Assembly (NCBI GenBank): GCA_001940845.1
Contig: MSGV01000038.1
Location: 1 to 59,375 of the forward strand
Length of the DNA: 59,375 nucleotides
Reading direction: 5' to 3'
Source: Christensenellaceae bacterium Phil7
GTDB taxonomy: Bacteria > Bacillota > Clostridia > Christensenellales > CAG-138
Positions within the stretch are counted from its first letter, which is position 1. The number at the start of each line of letters is the position of its first letter. The notes beneath the pieces are model-generated. The model worked only from the letters and a program-made list of their open reading frames with translations, was not told where the DNA came from and did not search any database. Made by a program: the position numbers and the translations under genes. Positions 1 through 8,245 of this stretch are shown here, piece after piece.

Positions 1-624
1 CTGGACAACCGCTTCCCGCAGATTGCATTCCTGAATATTGACCTCAAGTTTCGGGCAATCATATGCGATAAAAGAGCGGAACTCATCCTGATAGAAAAAT
101 CTGAACTTTTCCAGATTATGGCATGCAGACACGTTTGCCGAGGTTATCTGTGATGTGTGCTTTGCAGTAGAATCTACAAGACGAGTTTTAGTCTCCGAGA
201 TATCGAAATCTCCTGCCACTGGGGGATGAAAATACCTCATTATGGGGGATTTTAATCCTCCATTTGGCCATATCATTGCCTTAAAGGAAAAATCGACAGA
301 GTCCATTCCATACAGACCATCCTCATAGCGTTTCAAGCCCCAAATTGGTGCATCTATGCCTCCGAAATAACTCGGACAATCTATCCAGAGATAATCTACG
401 CCTGGATTTTCAAGAAAATCCGTCAACGTCTTTTTTATCGCCTGTTCATTCGTATAGCCGGGAATTGCACTCTCCTGCTCCAGGAACGCCATGAACTTTT
501 GATAGTCGATCGGGTTGCAGTTCCATTCGCCTAGCTCAACTCTGCCTGCTGCGTATGCCGGACTGCTACCAATGAAAACGAGGCTCAGAATGAGGGCGAT
601 CGTACATCTAAATATCTTTTTCAT
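1..624 (-). CDS. Secreted protein of unknown function (partial, runs off the left edge)
   Basis: The minus strand is open from an ATG at 624 through to the window edge, giving 208 codons with no stop, so the C-terminus is missing. A strong GAGGAGG ribosome binding site lies just upstream and overlaps the end of the preceding gene. The first 24 or so residues (MKKIFRCTIALILSLVFIGS, then a small-residue cleavage region ending AYA) are a clear Sec signal peptide, so the protein should be exported. The mature part has several cysteines (WNC, IDC, SAC, YDC, QEC) that could form disulfides or bind metal. I recognise no family. It is the third gene of a minus-strand unit with the 638-1414 membrane protein and the 1414-2283 metalloprotease, so a role alongside that protease is inferred from position only. 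Confidence 0.8.
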   Translation of the reverse strand, partial: MKKIFRCTIALILSLVFIGSSPAYAAGRVELGEWNCNPIDYQKFMAFLEQESAIPGYTNEQAIKKTLTDFLENPGVDYLWIDCPSYFGGIDAPIWGLKRYEDGLYGMDSVDFSFKAMIWPNGGLKSPIMRYFHPPVAGDFDISETKTRLVDSTAKHTSQITSANVSACHNLEKFRFFYQDEFRSFIAYDCPKLEVNIQECNLREAVVQ

Positions 625-637
625 AATCAGATCCTCC

Positions 638-1414
638 TCACTCCGGCTCTACCGTATATGAAACCAGATTCTCAACCTCATCCTCCGTCAAGCTGAGCGG
701 ATAATAGGTATACTTCACAACACCATATTGGGTATTGTATTTTCCATTGACCGCCGGCAAAAATGCAATTTCCTGGCTTCCTATCTTTATCCTTTGCATA
801 GCATTGATATCCGTATTCAGCACATCTGCATATACCCAGCCACTATAGACATCGCTATTTTCTGTCGTTGTTAGCGATGTAGCCCCTAGATTTGCTGCAA
901 GGTTTCTGGCATATTCCCTATGGTCTGATACAAAATCCGGGAACGAATAGATTTTGACGATAATGCTATTCGCCATCTCGATAATGACGTCATCATCGGT
1001 GCTGAAATTTATGGTAGGAAACTCCCTGGCCAGACTATAGGTAAAGATCGTTCCTTCCCCATCAACCCTTATGCTCGATAGCGTTGCATCGCTTGGCAAG
1101 TCAACCGGAGCAAGATAGTTCAGCTCATTCGTATGAGCAGAACCAATCTCATCCAATGCGTACTGACCGGCTTCCGCCGCACCCTGTTCCCTGAGATATT
1201 CGAAATAACTCTCCATATCATAGAATATCAGGGTCTCCTGCTCCTCCATCAAAGCAAGCTCTTCACCGGCTTTGTCTTTCTCCTGCTCAGTTTGAGCATT
1301 GATGCGCCCAACATTGCTGACATCATGCACATACTTGAAGACGACCGCACCAAAAAATGCGATAATGAATGCGAATGCGACCACCGTCGCAGCTATTTTA
1401 AAGAACTTCTTCAT
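638..1414 (-). CDS. Hypothetical membrane-anchored extracytoplasmic protein
   Basis: A 258-residue protein with one hydrophobic segment at about residues 8-28 that looks like an uncleaved anchor, a charged stretch rich in Glu and Gln (about 38-60) that may be a short coiled coil, then a mixed alpha/beta domain facing outwards. The ATG at 1414 is preferred over the TTG one codon upstream because GGGAGGTGATAATTG gives good ribosome binding spacing to the ATG. The ATG shares one base with the TGA stop of the metalloprotease gene upstream (TGATG), which implies translational coupling. No known domain is recognised. Being sandwiched between a secreted metalloprotease and a secreted cysteine-containing protein suggests a linked extracellular function, but this is inference. 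Confidence 0.75.
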   Translation of the reverse strand: MKKFFKIAATVVAFAFIIAFFGAVVFKYVHDVSNVGRINAQTEQEKDKAGEELALMEEQETLIFYDMESYFEYLREQGAAEAGQYALDEIGSAHTNELNYLAPVDLPSDATLSSIRVDGEGTIFTYSLAREFPTINFSTDDDVIIEMANSIIVKIYSFPDFVSDHREYARNLAANLGATSLTTTENSDVYSGWVYADVLNTDINAMQRIKIGSQEIAFLPAVNGKYNTQYGVVKYTYYPLSLTEDEVENLVSYTVEPE

Positions 1415-2283
1415 CAATTATCACCTCCCACAAGGCTTCCAATAGCCTGATACTGGAACCTTGCTTCGCAGTTCGGGCACCATATCGATTTTGCATAGAC
1501 AACGCCCCCATAGCCGCCGGACATCGTGCAGGGGAAATTCTCCGTACAGTTGTTAGGATCGGTAAAATCCTCATTTCCATCCGGAAGACCAAAATTATGC
1601 GAAAACTCATGCCATAACAATCCGCGGTTGGATAAGAGGTTGGAGAATCTTTGGGATTCAGATTTCACAATATCGTAGATTCCAACAGCGACATAAGCAG
1701 GGACATAGGAAACTCCGGTTGACATTCCCGCACAATAACTATGTTCCTGTTCTCTATAATTATAGTAGCATAATGAATGCCCTACATAGCAGGCAACAGC
1801 ATCATAGGTATCCTGATATTGTACGAAGTTGCGGAGCGCATTAAGATATCTTGTTGCGCAATTATGATGACCGGGTGATGTCAGGTTGAAGCATTCCTCA
1901 TCGGAAACACAGCTGCACTGCCCATCTTCTATCCATTCCCTCTTTGTTGGGTCTTCCTGGCTCCATTTCCACAGTCCGTCGCATCCATAATAGGTATATG
2001 GCACACCCATAATCTCCTCATAATTTTTGACGGTGACATCGAATGTGATATTCCAGCGTTCCTTAAACGGGATCTCCGCCAGCTTCACCATCTGCCTCAT
2101 GCGCTCGGGGAAATCTCCAATACCTGCATCCCCCGCAAAATACCGATAGCTATCCTCATAAACGATGAGCAGCTTGATCACCCGCTCGGGATAAGTTGTT
2201 GTTGCCCCCACCATCGTTGGCACCAATGCCAATGTAAACATCAGCGCTGCCATGACAATGGCCAAAAGCTTTTTAGAATTCAT
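1414..2283 (-). CDS. Secreted zinc metalloprotease, metzincin-like
   Basis: A 289-residue protein with a signal peptide (MNSKKLLAIVMAALMFTLAL, ending near VGA at 25-27). Residues 225-235 read HEFSHNFGLPD, the HExxHxxGxxD zinc-binding signature: His225, His229 and Asp235 as ligands and Glu226 as the catalytic base. The later TMSGG resembles a Met-turn. HExxHxxGLPD with a third Asp ligand is seen in snapalysin-like and related metzincins; the exact family is not certain. Many cysteines (CGC, CSC, WCPNC) suggest disulfides or an extra metal site. The start at 2283 puts the signal peptide at the N-terminus and follows GAAAGGCAGG; an upstream in-frame start would add about 20 charged residues. It is the first gene of a three-gene minus-strand operon. 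The substrate is unknown. Confidence 0.8.
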   Translation of the reverse strand: MNSKKLLAIVMAALMFTLALVPTMVGATTTYPERVIKLLIVYEDSYRYFAGDAGIGDFPERMRQMVKLAEIPFKERWNITFDVTVKNYEEIMGVPYTYYGCDGLWKWSQEDPTKREWIEDGQCSCVSDEECFNLTSPGHHNCATRYLNALRNFVQYQDTYDAVACYVGHSLCYYNYREQEHSYCAGMSTGVSYVPAYVAVGIYDIVKSESQRFSNLLSNRGLLWHEFSHNFGLPDGNEDFTDPNNCTENFPCTMSGGYGGVVYAKSIWCPNCEARFQYQAIGSLVGGDN

Positions 2284-2577
2284 AAAATTAAACCTGCCTT
2301 TCTTATTGATATGGTTTTCACGACATCCGGATTCCTTCTGCAAGCAGAAAGCCCGAATGATAGAGTTATCCCATCATTCCCATACAGGGATGAGCTCCGA
2401 TGGAATTTGCCGCATGGATGCGGCGGGTTAAAACATGTGAATTTCAAACCACCTCCGCTTTGACGGACATATAAGCATATGTCAACTGACCACAAGTACA
2501 TAAATTCAGGCTGCCTATCGAGCCCGAGCAACGATTTGACGAAGAGCATTCTCTAATATTATTTAAGATACTCCACT
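2284..2577 (-). promoter_or_regulatory. Long structured 5' leader of the metalloprotease operon
   Basis: Transcription from the promoter at 2584-2612 would give a leader of about 290 bases before the protease ATG. On the minus strand it contains several short hairpins: GACATAT/ATATGTC near 2465-2482, CCGCAT/ATGCGG near 2410-2423 and TTCTGC/GCAGAA near 2336-2349, plus a CATCCC/GGGAT element near 2370-2395. I recognise no known riboswitch class, and there is no convincing ORF. The rest of the gap up to 3051 is AT-rich with only the cdaA promoter. Confidence 0.45.
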
Positions 2578-2583
2578 ACCATA

Positions 2584-2612
2584 ATTGTATCAATGCGTCC
2601 AAATTTTGTCAA
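2584..2612 (-). promoter_or_regulatory. SigA-type promoter of the metalloprotease operon
   Basis: On the minus strand, TTGACA (2612-2607), 17 bases, then TACAAT (2589-2584). It is the only good promoter between the protease gene and cdaA and puts the start of transcription near 2577. Confidence 0.7.
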
Positions 2613-2928
2613 CGCTTTGAACGCTTGCCCAAAAGTATATTTTAATTATGTTGGTAGAAGCCCGAATTTTTGATCTTCATATATGTCTTTGCAGCTTTGC
2701 AATTATGTGAACTATTTTAAAGCCAATATCCACATATTTTCACCAGCTCAACAAGCCTCCGCCGGCTTGCAAAGCGACATTCATGCTCATATATGGCGTA
2801 CAAATATTTGTACTAATGCAGTCCTACTCCGTCTCCATGAATCGATTCGCACGGCATACCACATTATTTATGCCAAAATTGCAGGGGTGCTGATCATTTT
2901 AAATATATTTGCATCATTGTTTCCCGAT

Positions 2929-2958
2929 TTAACATTTGTGACAAATTCGATGTACAAT
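2929..2958 (+). promoter_or_regulatory. Probable promoter of cdaA-cdaR
   Basis: TTAACA (2929-2934), 18 bases, TACAAT (2953-2958). A second possible -10, TATGAT at 2976-2981, lacks a matching -35. The leader to the cdaA ATG would be about 85 bases. Confidence 0.5.
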
Positions 2959-3051
2959 TTTCCACGAATCTGTGTTATGATATAGGAGCGAATTTGTTGC
3001 TCGATAAACTTTTACATTTTCGCTATTCCGTTTATCATTGGAGGTGTTTGA

Positions 3052-3897
3052 ATGCCTTTTGACGATATAATCAATGCCATACTAAGCGGGTTCAAGGAAA
3101 TCCGCTTTCAGGATTTGCTCGATATCATCATTATAACGATGCTCGTATATAAAATTATCGAATGGTCTGTAAATACTCGGGCATACCAGCTTTTGAAGGG
3201 GCTTGGAGTGCTGCTGCTCGTCATGCTGCTGAGCACCATTTTCAATCTTTATACGATAAACTATCTGCTGAATACGCTTCTCGTCTCCGGTATCGTGGTG
3301 GTAGCAGTCGTATTCCAACCGGAGCTGAGGCGAGGGCTTGCGCATATCGGCAGATTCAAATTCAATTTCTCCATCAGGGATAAGGAGGATAATAGCGGGG
3401 TCGTTAAGGAAATAGTCAATGCGCTCATCGAATTATCCAAGCGCAGGGTCGGCGCATTGATCGTGATCGAGCGTGAAACCAAGCTGGATGAATATCTCCC
3501 AACCGGTACTCTTGTTGATGCGCAGATCACAAGCGCACTCATTCAGAATATTTTCGAGCCCAATACCCCCCTGCATGATGGCGCAGTCATCGTGCGCGAC
3601 AGCAGGATCTATTATGCCGCATGTGTGCTCCCGCTCTTCGATGATGCCAATATCTCAAGGGAACTCGGAACAAGGCATCGGGCTGCGCTCGGCGTTTCGC
3701 AGGCCTCGGACAGCCTGACCCTTGTAGTATCGGAAGAGACCGGAGTCATATCCTATGCAGAAAATGGCAAGCTCGTTCGCTATGTTGATAGAATTGCGCT
3801 GACAGAGCTGCTCGAAAGCATTTTCGCCATTCCTGCGGATGATAAGCCCTTTTCATTTTTGACAAAGAGGATGAGTAAAGACGATGAAAATAAATGA
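3052..3897 (+). CDS. cdaA: Diadenylate cyclase CdaA
   Basis: A 281-residue membrane-bound enzyme that makes the second messenger c-di-AMP from two ATP. Three hydrophobic segments occupy about residues 20-90, followed by the DisA_N (DAC) domain. The catalytic motifs are visible: LHDGAVIV (DGA) and GTRHRAALG (RHR). The length is normal for CdaA. The start follows TTGGAGGTG with good spacing. It overlaps the next gene, a YbbR-domain CdaR regulator, by 14 bases, the classic cdaA-cdaR arrangement of Firmicutes; glmM, often third, is absent here. c-di-AMP controls potassium and osmolyte balance and cell wall homeostasis in this group. Confidence 0.96.
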   Translation: MPFDDIINAILSGFKEIRFQDLLDIIIITMLVYKIIEWSVNTRAYQLLKGLGVLLLVMLLSTIFNLYTINYLLNTLLVSGIVVVAVVFQPELRRGLAHIGRFKFNFSIRDKEDNSGVVKEIVNALIELSKRRVGALIVIERETKLDEYLPTGTLVDAQITSALIQNIFEPNTPLHDGAVIVRDSRIYYAACVLPLFDDANISRELGTRHRAALGVSQASDSLTLVVSEETGVISYAENGKLVRYVDRIALTELLESIFAIPADDKPFSFLTKRMSKDDENK

Positions 3898-5266
3898 ACT
3901 CTGGGGCAAGTCCCGTAAGAAAATGCCCACTAATGGGCAGGATGCCTCTCAAAAATCCGAATCTGCCAGTACGAGCGAAAAGAGTAATAAGCTTCCGTGG
4001 CATCGCCGCCCGTGGGTGCATAAGCTCGGCTATCTGATACTTTCGCTGCTCATTTCAACCACCCTTTGGGGCTATGTGCTGATGAGCGAAAACCCGGAAC
4101 GCAGCATTCGTATTGAAAATATTCCCGTAACATTTGAAGCAGGAAGCGAATCGGATCTCTATTCACGCAATCTGACGATCCTCGGCAATATCGATGATAT
4201 CATGCCGACGATTTCAGTGACCGTCAAAACCTCGCTGAATGATCTTCCGCGATTCAAAGGGCGTGAGGCGGATATCGTCAAGGCAACAATAAGCCTGAAT
4301 AGCGTCCATAGTATCGGAGAGCATTCCCTGCCCGTCAATGTCACGACAAGTATAGGTGAAATCGATCGTATCTCCATTGAAAATGTGATCATTACAGTGG
4401 ATAACCTCGTTGAGCGCACAATCCCAGTCTCCGCTTCAGTTATCGGAGAACTGCCGGATGGCTATTGGCGAGGAGAATTGCAGCTTTTGACCAATAGCAT
4501 TTCTCTGCGTGGTGCAGAAAGCGAAATCGCAAATATCGGCAAAGCAGCCTGCATAGTCGATCTTTCCGACAGAACAGAATCCATAAACGATTCTTTCACT
4601 CTCGATCTCTATGATAGGGATGACCATATAGTCTCCGCCTCCAGCGTTGTCGGCAGTATCCCATCCGTCACAGTCCGAATGGATGTGCTCCCAAAGGTAG
4701 ATATTCCTCTTGATGTCAAAATCACAGGCAGCAACGAGATGAAAGATATTTATGAAATAAGTCAGACGACCATCTTCCCCTCCTCCGTTTCCATTGCCGC
4801 CAATGCAGCGCTGCTCGATCAGCTCGATGGTCTTATCGCTCTTGAAAGCATCGATATCAGCGGTATAGCAGCCGAGGGAACCATAGAAAGAGAGGTCAAG
4901 CTTATCGGGCTTCCCGAAGATGCTGTGCTCGTCAATGGCATCGATACCTTTACCGTCACCATCGAAATACGTGAACGCACAGAGACGATTACATTCGAGA
5001 ATAGGCCGGTTAATTTCATCAATGAAGATCTGAAAAGCTATAATTATAGCTACGAGCCTATGACCGCCACGATCACCATACACGGTAAGGCCAGCCTCAT
5101 CCGCAGCCTCTACACATGGAATATCTCACTTACGGTCAATATGCAGGGGCTTGGTGCGGGCGTTCACACATTGATTCCTGAATTGGAGCTCATCGATAAA
5201 CCAGGCTATCTCGATGATATAGAATGCGAGATCTCCAACGTTGCCTGCACCGTCACGGTCAAATGA
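3884..5266 (+). CDS. cdaR: YbbR-domain protein CdaR, regulator of CdaA
   Basis: A 460-residue protein with a basic cytoplasmic N-terminus (about 1-45), one membrane helix (about 47-67, LGYLILSLLISTTLWGYVLM) and a long extracellular part made of repeated YbbR domains, each with beta-rich segments of the PVSASV / PVNFIN type. CdaR proteins bind CdaA in the membrane and adjust its cyclase activity. The gene starts inside the end of cdaA (14-base overlap), so the two should be coupled in translation. The family assignment rests on the position next to cdaA and the TM plus repeated beta-domain layout. Confidence 0.9.
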   Translation: MKINELWGKSRKKMPTNGQDASQKSESASTSEKSNKLPWHRRPWVHKLGYLILSLLISTTLWGYVLMSENPERSIRIENIPVTFEAGSESDLYSRNLTILGNIDDIMPTISVTVKTSLNDLPRFKGREADIVKATISLNSVHSIGEHSLPVNVTTSIGEIDRISIENVIITVDNLVERTIPVSASVIGELPDGYWRGELQLLTNSISLRGAESEIANIGKAACIVDLSDRTESINDSFTLDLYDRDDHIVSASSVVGSIPSVTVRMDVLPKVDIPLDVKITGSNEMKDIYEISQTTIFPSSVSIAANAALLDQLDGLIALESIDISGIAAEGTIEREVKLIGLPEDAVLVNGIDTFTVTIEIRERTETITFENRPVNFINEDLKSYNYSYEPMTATITIHGKASLIRSLYTWNISLTVNMQGLGAGVHTLIPELELIDKPGYLDDIECEISNVACTVTVK

Positions 5267-5312
5267 CAGACAGCCGAATAAACCCATTCCTGAAAGGAAA
5301 TCATTAATAATA

Positions 5313-6908
5313 ATGCGACTTCTTGCAACCAATCTCAGTCTCCCTTTCAATGCGCCGGAATCTGCGCTAAAGCTTCTCATATCAAGCGATACTGGACTGC
5401 GTGCCGATGATATCGGCGATATGCGTATCGTCCGGCGTTCGCTCGATGCCCGGGACAAAGGGGACATCCGCTTCATCTATAACGTTACCTTTGATGTTTC
5501 AGATCGCGATGCCAGGCGCATTGCCGAACTCGGACTCCGCAATATCGGCAAGCCCCCGATATCCAAACCCCGTGAACTAAAGCTGGGCAATATACCCCAA
5601 TCCGCACCTGTGATCGTCGTCGGTCTTGGTCCGGGTGGTCTATTTGCAGCATACGAGCTTGCAAAATACGGCTATAGCGTCACCGTTATCGAACGCGGAA
5701 AGCCCATTGATGAAAGAACACGCGATGTAAATACATTCTTTGATACCGGCGCACTCAACGTCAACAGCAATATCATGTTCGGCGAGGGCGGCGCAGGTAC
5801 CTTCTCCGATGGAAAGCTGACCACACGCATCAAGGATCCGCGTGCAGAGGATGTCATCAATACCCTCATAGAATTTGGGGCGGACAAGAGCATTGCCATC
5901 GAGGCAAAACCCCATATCGGGACGGATGTACTCACACGAGTCATTCATAATATGCGCAAAAAGCTACAAGAGCTGAAAGTCGATGTTAGATTTGGTGCCT
6001 GCATGACCGATTTTACATCAGAAGATGGAAGGATAAGCTCTGTCACGATAAACGGAACGGAAAAGCTTCCCTGCTGTGCCGTTATTCTCGCCATAGGACA
6101 GGGAGCGAGAGATACCTACGCAATGCTTAATGACAAAGGCATGGAACTCGTCCAGAAGCCCTTTGCAGTTGGCGTGCGCATCGAGCATCCGCAGGAATTC
6201 ATAAACCGTTCGCAATATGGCAGCTATGCAGGCCATCCGCGCCTGGGAGCAGCCGAATACCGCTTGACCGGCAAGAGCGGCAATCGCGGAGTCTATACAT
6301 TCTGCATGTGTCCCGGCGGTGTTGTTGTTGCCTCATCCTCCGGAGAAAACCAGGTTGTGACCAACGGTATGAGTTATCATGCGCGCAACGGACGAAATGC
6401 AAATTCTGCAATAATAGTTCAGGTAAATCCGAGCGATTTCGGGTCAGATCCCATGGCAGGCCTTCGTTTTCAAGAGAAGATAGAAAATGCGGCATTCAAG
6501 ATCGGGGGCGGTGATTATTCCGCACCTGCCATGAGGGTCGGTGATTTTATGACGCATACACGGCCTACGGGTTTTGGCGGAGTCACGCCCAGCTATCGGC
6601 CTAATGTTGTTCCTGCGGATGTGCGCCGCTGCTTCCCAAGTGTAATAGGCAAGGGAATTGAAGATGGTATTCGTGCATTTTCCCGCATGATACGGGGCTT
6701 TGATATGTATGATGCCGTTCTGACTGCGGTCGAGAGCCGTTCCAGCTCTCCGGTCCGGATTCAACGCACGGAAACCGGAGAGGCATCCAGGCTGTCCGGA
6801 CTCTATCCTGTGGGAGAAGGTGCCGGCTATGCCGGCGGAATAGTCAGTGCCGCAGTGGACGGAATGCGAGCCGCAGAGATGATTATTTCTGCGTATAAAC
6901 CTTTGTGA
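5313..6908 (+). CDS. NAD(P)/FAD-dependent oxidoreductase (COG2509-type)
   Basis: A 531-residue flavoprotein of the FAD-dependent dehydrogenase family found widely in Clostridia. After an N-terminal region of about 95 residues comes the dinucleotide-binding motif VIVVGLGPGGLFAAYELAKY followed by the acidic VIERG, then MFGEGGAGTFSDGKLTTR, typical of this family, and a C-terminal GEGAGYAGGIVSAAVDGMRA that closes over FAD. The ATG at 5313 follows GAAAGGA at about 14 bases; an in-frame start further upstream would overlap cdaR and gives no extra domain. It has no transmembrane segment, so it is cytoplasmic. The substrate is unknown. It follows cdaR by 46 bases and probably shares its transcript. 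Confidence 0.85.
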   Translation: MRLLATNLSLPFNAPESALKLLISSDTGLRADDIGDMRIVRRSLDARDKGDIRFIYNVTFDVSDRDARRIAELGLRNIGKPPISKPRELKLGNIPQSAPVIVVGLGPGGLFAAYELAKYGYSVTVIERGKPIDERTRDVNTFFDTGALNVNSNIMFGEGGAGTFSDGKLTTRIKDPRAEDVINTLIEFGADKSIAIEAKPHIGTDVLTRVIHNMRKKLQELKVDVRFGACMTDFTSEDGRISSVTINGTEKLPCCAVILAIGQGARDTYAMLNDKGMELVQKPFAVGVRIEHPQEFINRSQYGSYAGHPRLGAAEYRLTGKSGNRGVYTFCMCPGGVVVASSSGENQVVTNGMSYHARNGRNANSAIIVQVNPSDFGSDPMAGLRFQEKIENAAFKIGGGDYSAPAMRVGDFMTHTRPTGFGGVTPSYRPNVVPADVRRCFPSVIGKGIEDGIRAFSRMIRGFDMYDAVLTAVESRSSSPVRIQRTETGEASRLSGLYPVGEGAGYAGGIVSAAVDGMRAAEMIISAYKPL

Positions 6909-6951
6909 TAAAGGCCGCTATATATCTATTATTTTAGTCTAAGGTGAAATC

Positions 6952-7671
6952 ATGAAGCAATATCACGTTATCATCGGGCATTTCGGTTCGGGTAAGACCG
7001 AAATTGCACTTAATATAGCTTTCAATGAAGCGAAAACCGGGAAAAAGGTCACAATGGTCGATCTTGATATAGTCAATCCTTACTTCCGCACTGCTGAAAG
7101 GCATAAAGAGCTCCACGAGGCGGGCATCCGTCTGCTCAATCCATCATTCGTTACCTCAGGAGTAGAGATCCCGGCACTGCCTGCCGAGATCTATTCTGCT
7201 TTCAATGATGACAGCGACCTTGTCATCTTCGATGTTGGGGGAGATGCTGCCGGGGCTATAGCACTCGGGCAATATTATCGTTTCTTCAGCAAGATACCAA
7301 AGGAAAAGCTTGAAGTTACCTTCGTTATAAATGCACGAAGACCATTCTCCATGGATCTGGAGGGCAATCTTGAAATGATCTCCGATGTTCGGTTGGCAGC
7401 TCGCATGGAGATCGATAACCTTGTGAATAATACCAATCTTTCTCAGGAAACGAGCGTAAATGAGCTTGCCGATGGATATGAGCTCGTAAAGAAAGTATCC
7501 GAAGCGACTGGGCTTCCCGTTCGGAATACGGTCAGCACTGAACCAACACTGGATGAATTCAGGCGCTACGCTGAAACTAATAAGCTTGATAAAGCCTTTA
7601 TCGGCGATTATATGCCTATTACGCGCTATATGCATCGTGATTGGGATCGTTTTACGACACAGGGATTGTGA
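6952..7671 (+). CDS. P-loop ATPase of the MinD/ParA-like (SIMIBI) class
   Basis: A 239-residue protein starting directly with a Walker A motif, GHFGSGKTE at residues 9-17, followed by VDLDIVNPYFRT (Walker A' region) and LVIFDVGGDAAG (Walker B/switch). This layout matches clostridial ATP-binding proteins often found next to ferredoxin-dependent 2-oxoacid oxidoreductase genes, where the role is unproven. No such oxidoreductase is present here. It is separated by 3 bases from the SLOG gene downstream, so the two are likely co-expressed. The precise function is unknown; the nucleotide-binding assignment is firm. Confidence 0.8.
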   Translation: MKQYHVIIGHFGSGKTEIALNIAFNEAKTGKKVTMVDLDIVNPYFRTAERHKELHEAGIRLLNPSFVTSGVEIPALPAEIYSAFNDDSDLVIFDVGGDAAGAIALGQYYRFFSKIPKEKLEVTFVINARRPFSMDLEGNLEMISDVRLAARMEIDNLVNNTNLSQETSVNELADGYELVKKVSEATGLPVRNTVSTEPTLDEFRRYAETNKLDKAFIGDYMPITRYMHRDWDRFTTQGL

Positions 7672-7674
7672 TAA

Positions 7675-8175
7675 ATGCTTATCAAAGCAAACGAACTTGA
7701 TATCCCGCGTGAGCTATCCGTTGCATTCACCGGTCGCAGAGCATCAAAGCTGCCATGGCGGACAGATCGCGATCCTCGCTGCATAGATTTTCTTAAGCGT
7801 CTGCGCAGCGAAATATTGTTGCGCTATTCCGAGGGTAAACGTTATTTTCTGAGCGGAATGGCGAATGGGGTGGATAGCTACGCCGCACAGCTCGTAATAA
7901 AGCTGCGTAAAGAGTGCCCGGATATCAGGCTCGTTTGCATCTTTCCGGATGGGATCAATACTTCCCATCGTCTCTATTTTCATAAAAACGCTGATTATTC
8001 CATAGTCATCGGCGATCACTATGTCGATGGCTGCATGAGGATTCGCAATCATATATTGGTTGATAATGCTGCGGAGCTCATTGCGTGCTATGACGGAATC
8101 CCTTCGGGCGGCACAGCGCAAACCCTTGGCTTCGCATTAAATCAGGGGATAAAGATAACGGTGCTCTCATTATAA
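7675..8175 (+). CDS. SLOG-family protein (DUF1273/YpsA-like)
   Basis: A 166-residue protein with a Rossmann-like nucleotide- or ligand-binding fold. Recognisable parts are VAFTGRRASKLPW near the N-terminus, FLSGMANGVDSYAAQLV in the middle and AELIACYDGIPSGGTAQTLGFA at the end, the pattern of YpsA/DUF1273 proteins in the SLOG superfamily. In Bacillus, YpsA affects cell division; whether that holds here is not known. The ATG follows the TGA of the ATPase gene by 3 bases with no separate ribosome binding site, so translation is probably coupled. Confidence 0.8.
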   Translation: MLIKANELDIPRELSVAFTGRRASKLPWRTDRDPRCIDFLKRLRSEILLRYSEGKRYFLSGMANGVDSYAAQLVIKLRKECPDIRLVCIFPDGINTSHRLYFHKNADYSIVIGDHYVDGCMRIRNHILVDNAAELIACYDGIPSGGTAQTLGFALNQGIKITVLSL

Positions 8176-8245
8176 TTAAAAATATGAAGCCCTCCGTGAT
8201 GCCGGGCAGGCATAAGCCCTGTTATCGATAGTTAAGAGGAATACT

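Noticed and set aside
2683-2985. 100-residue plus-strand ORF in the gap before cdaA
   Set aside because: No ribosome binding site, odd composition, and it overlaps the cdaA promoter.
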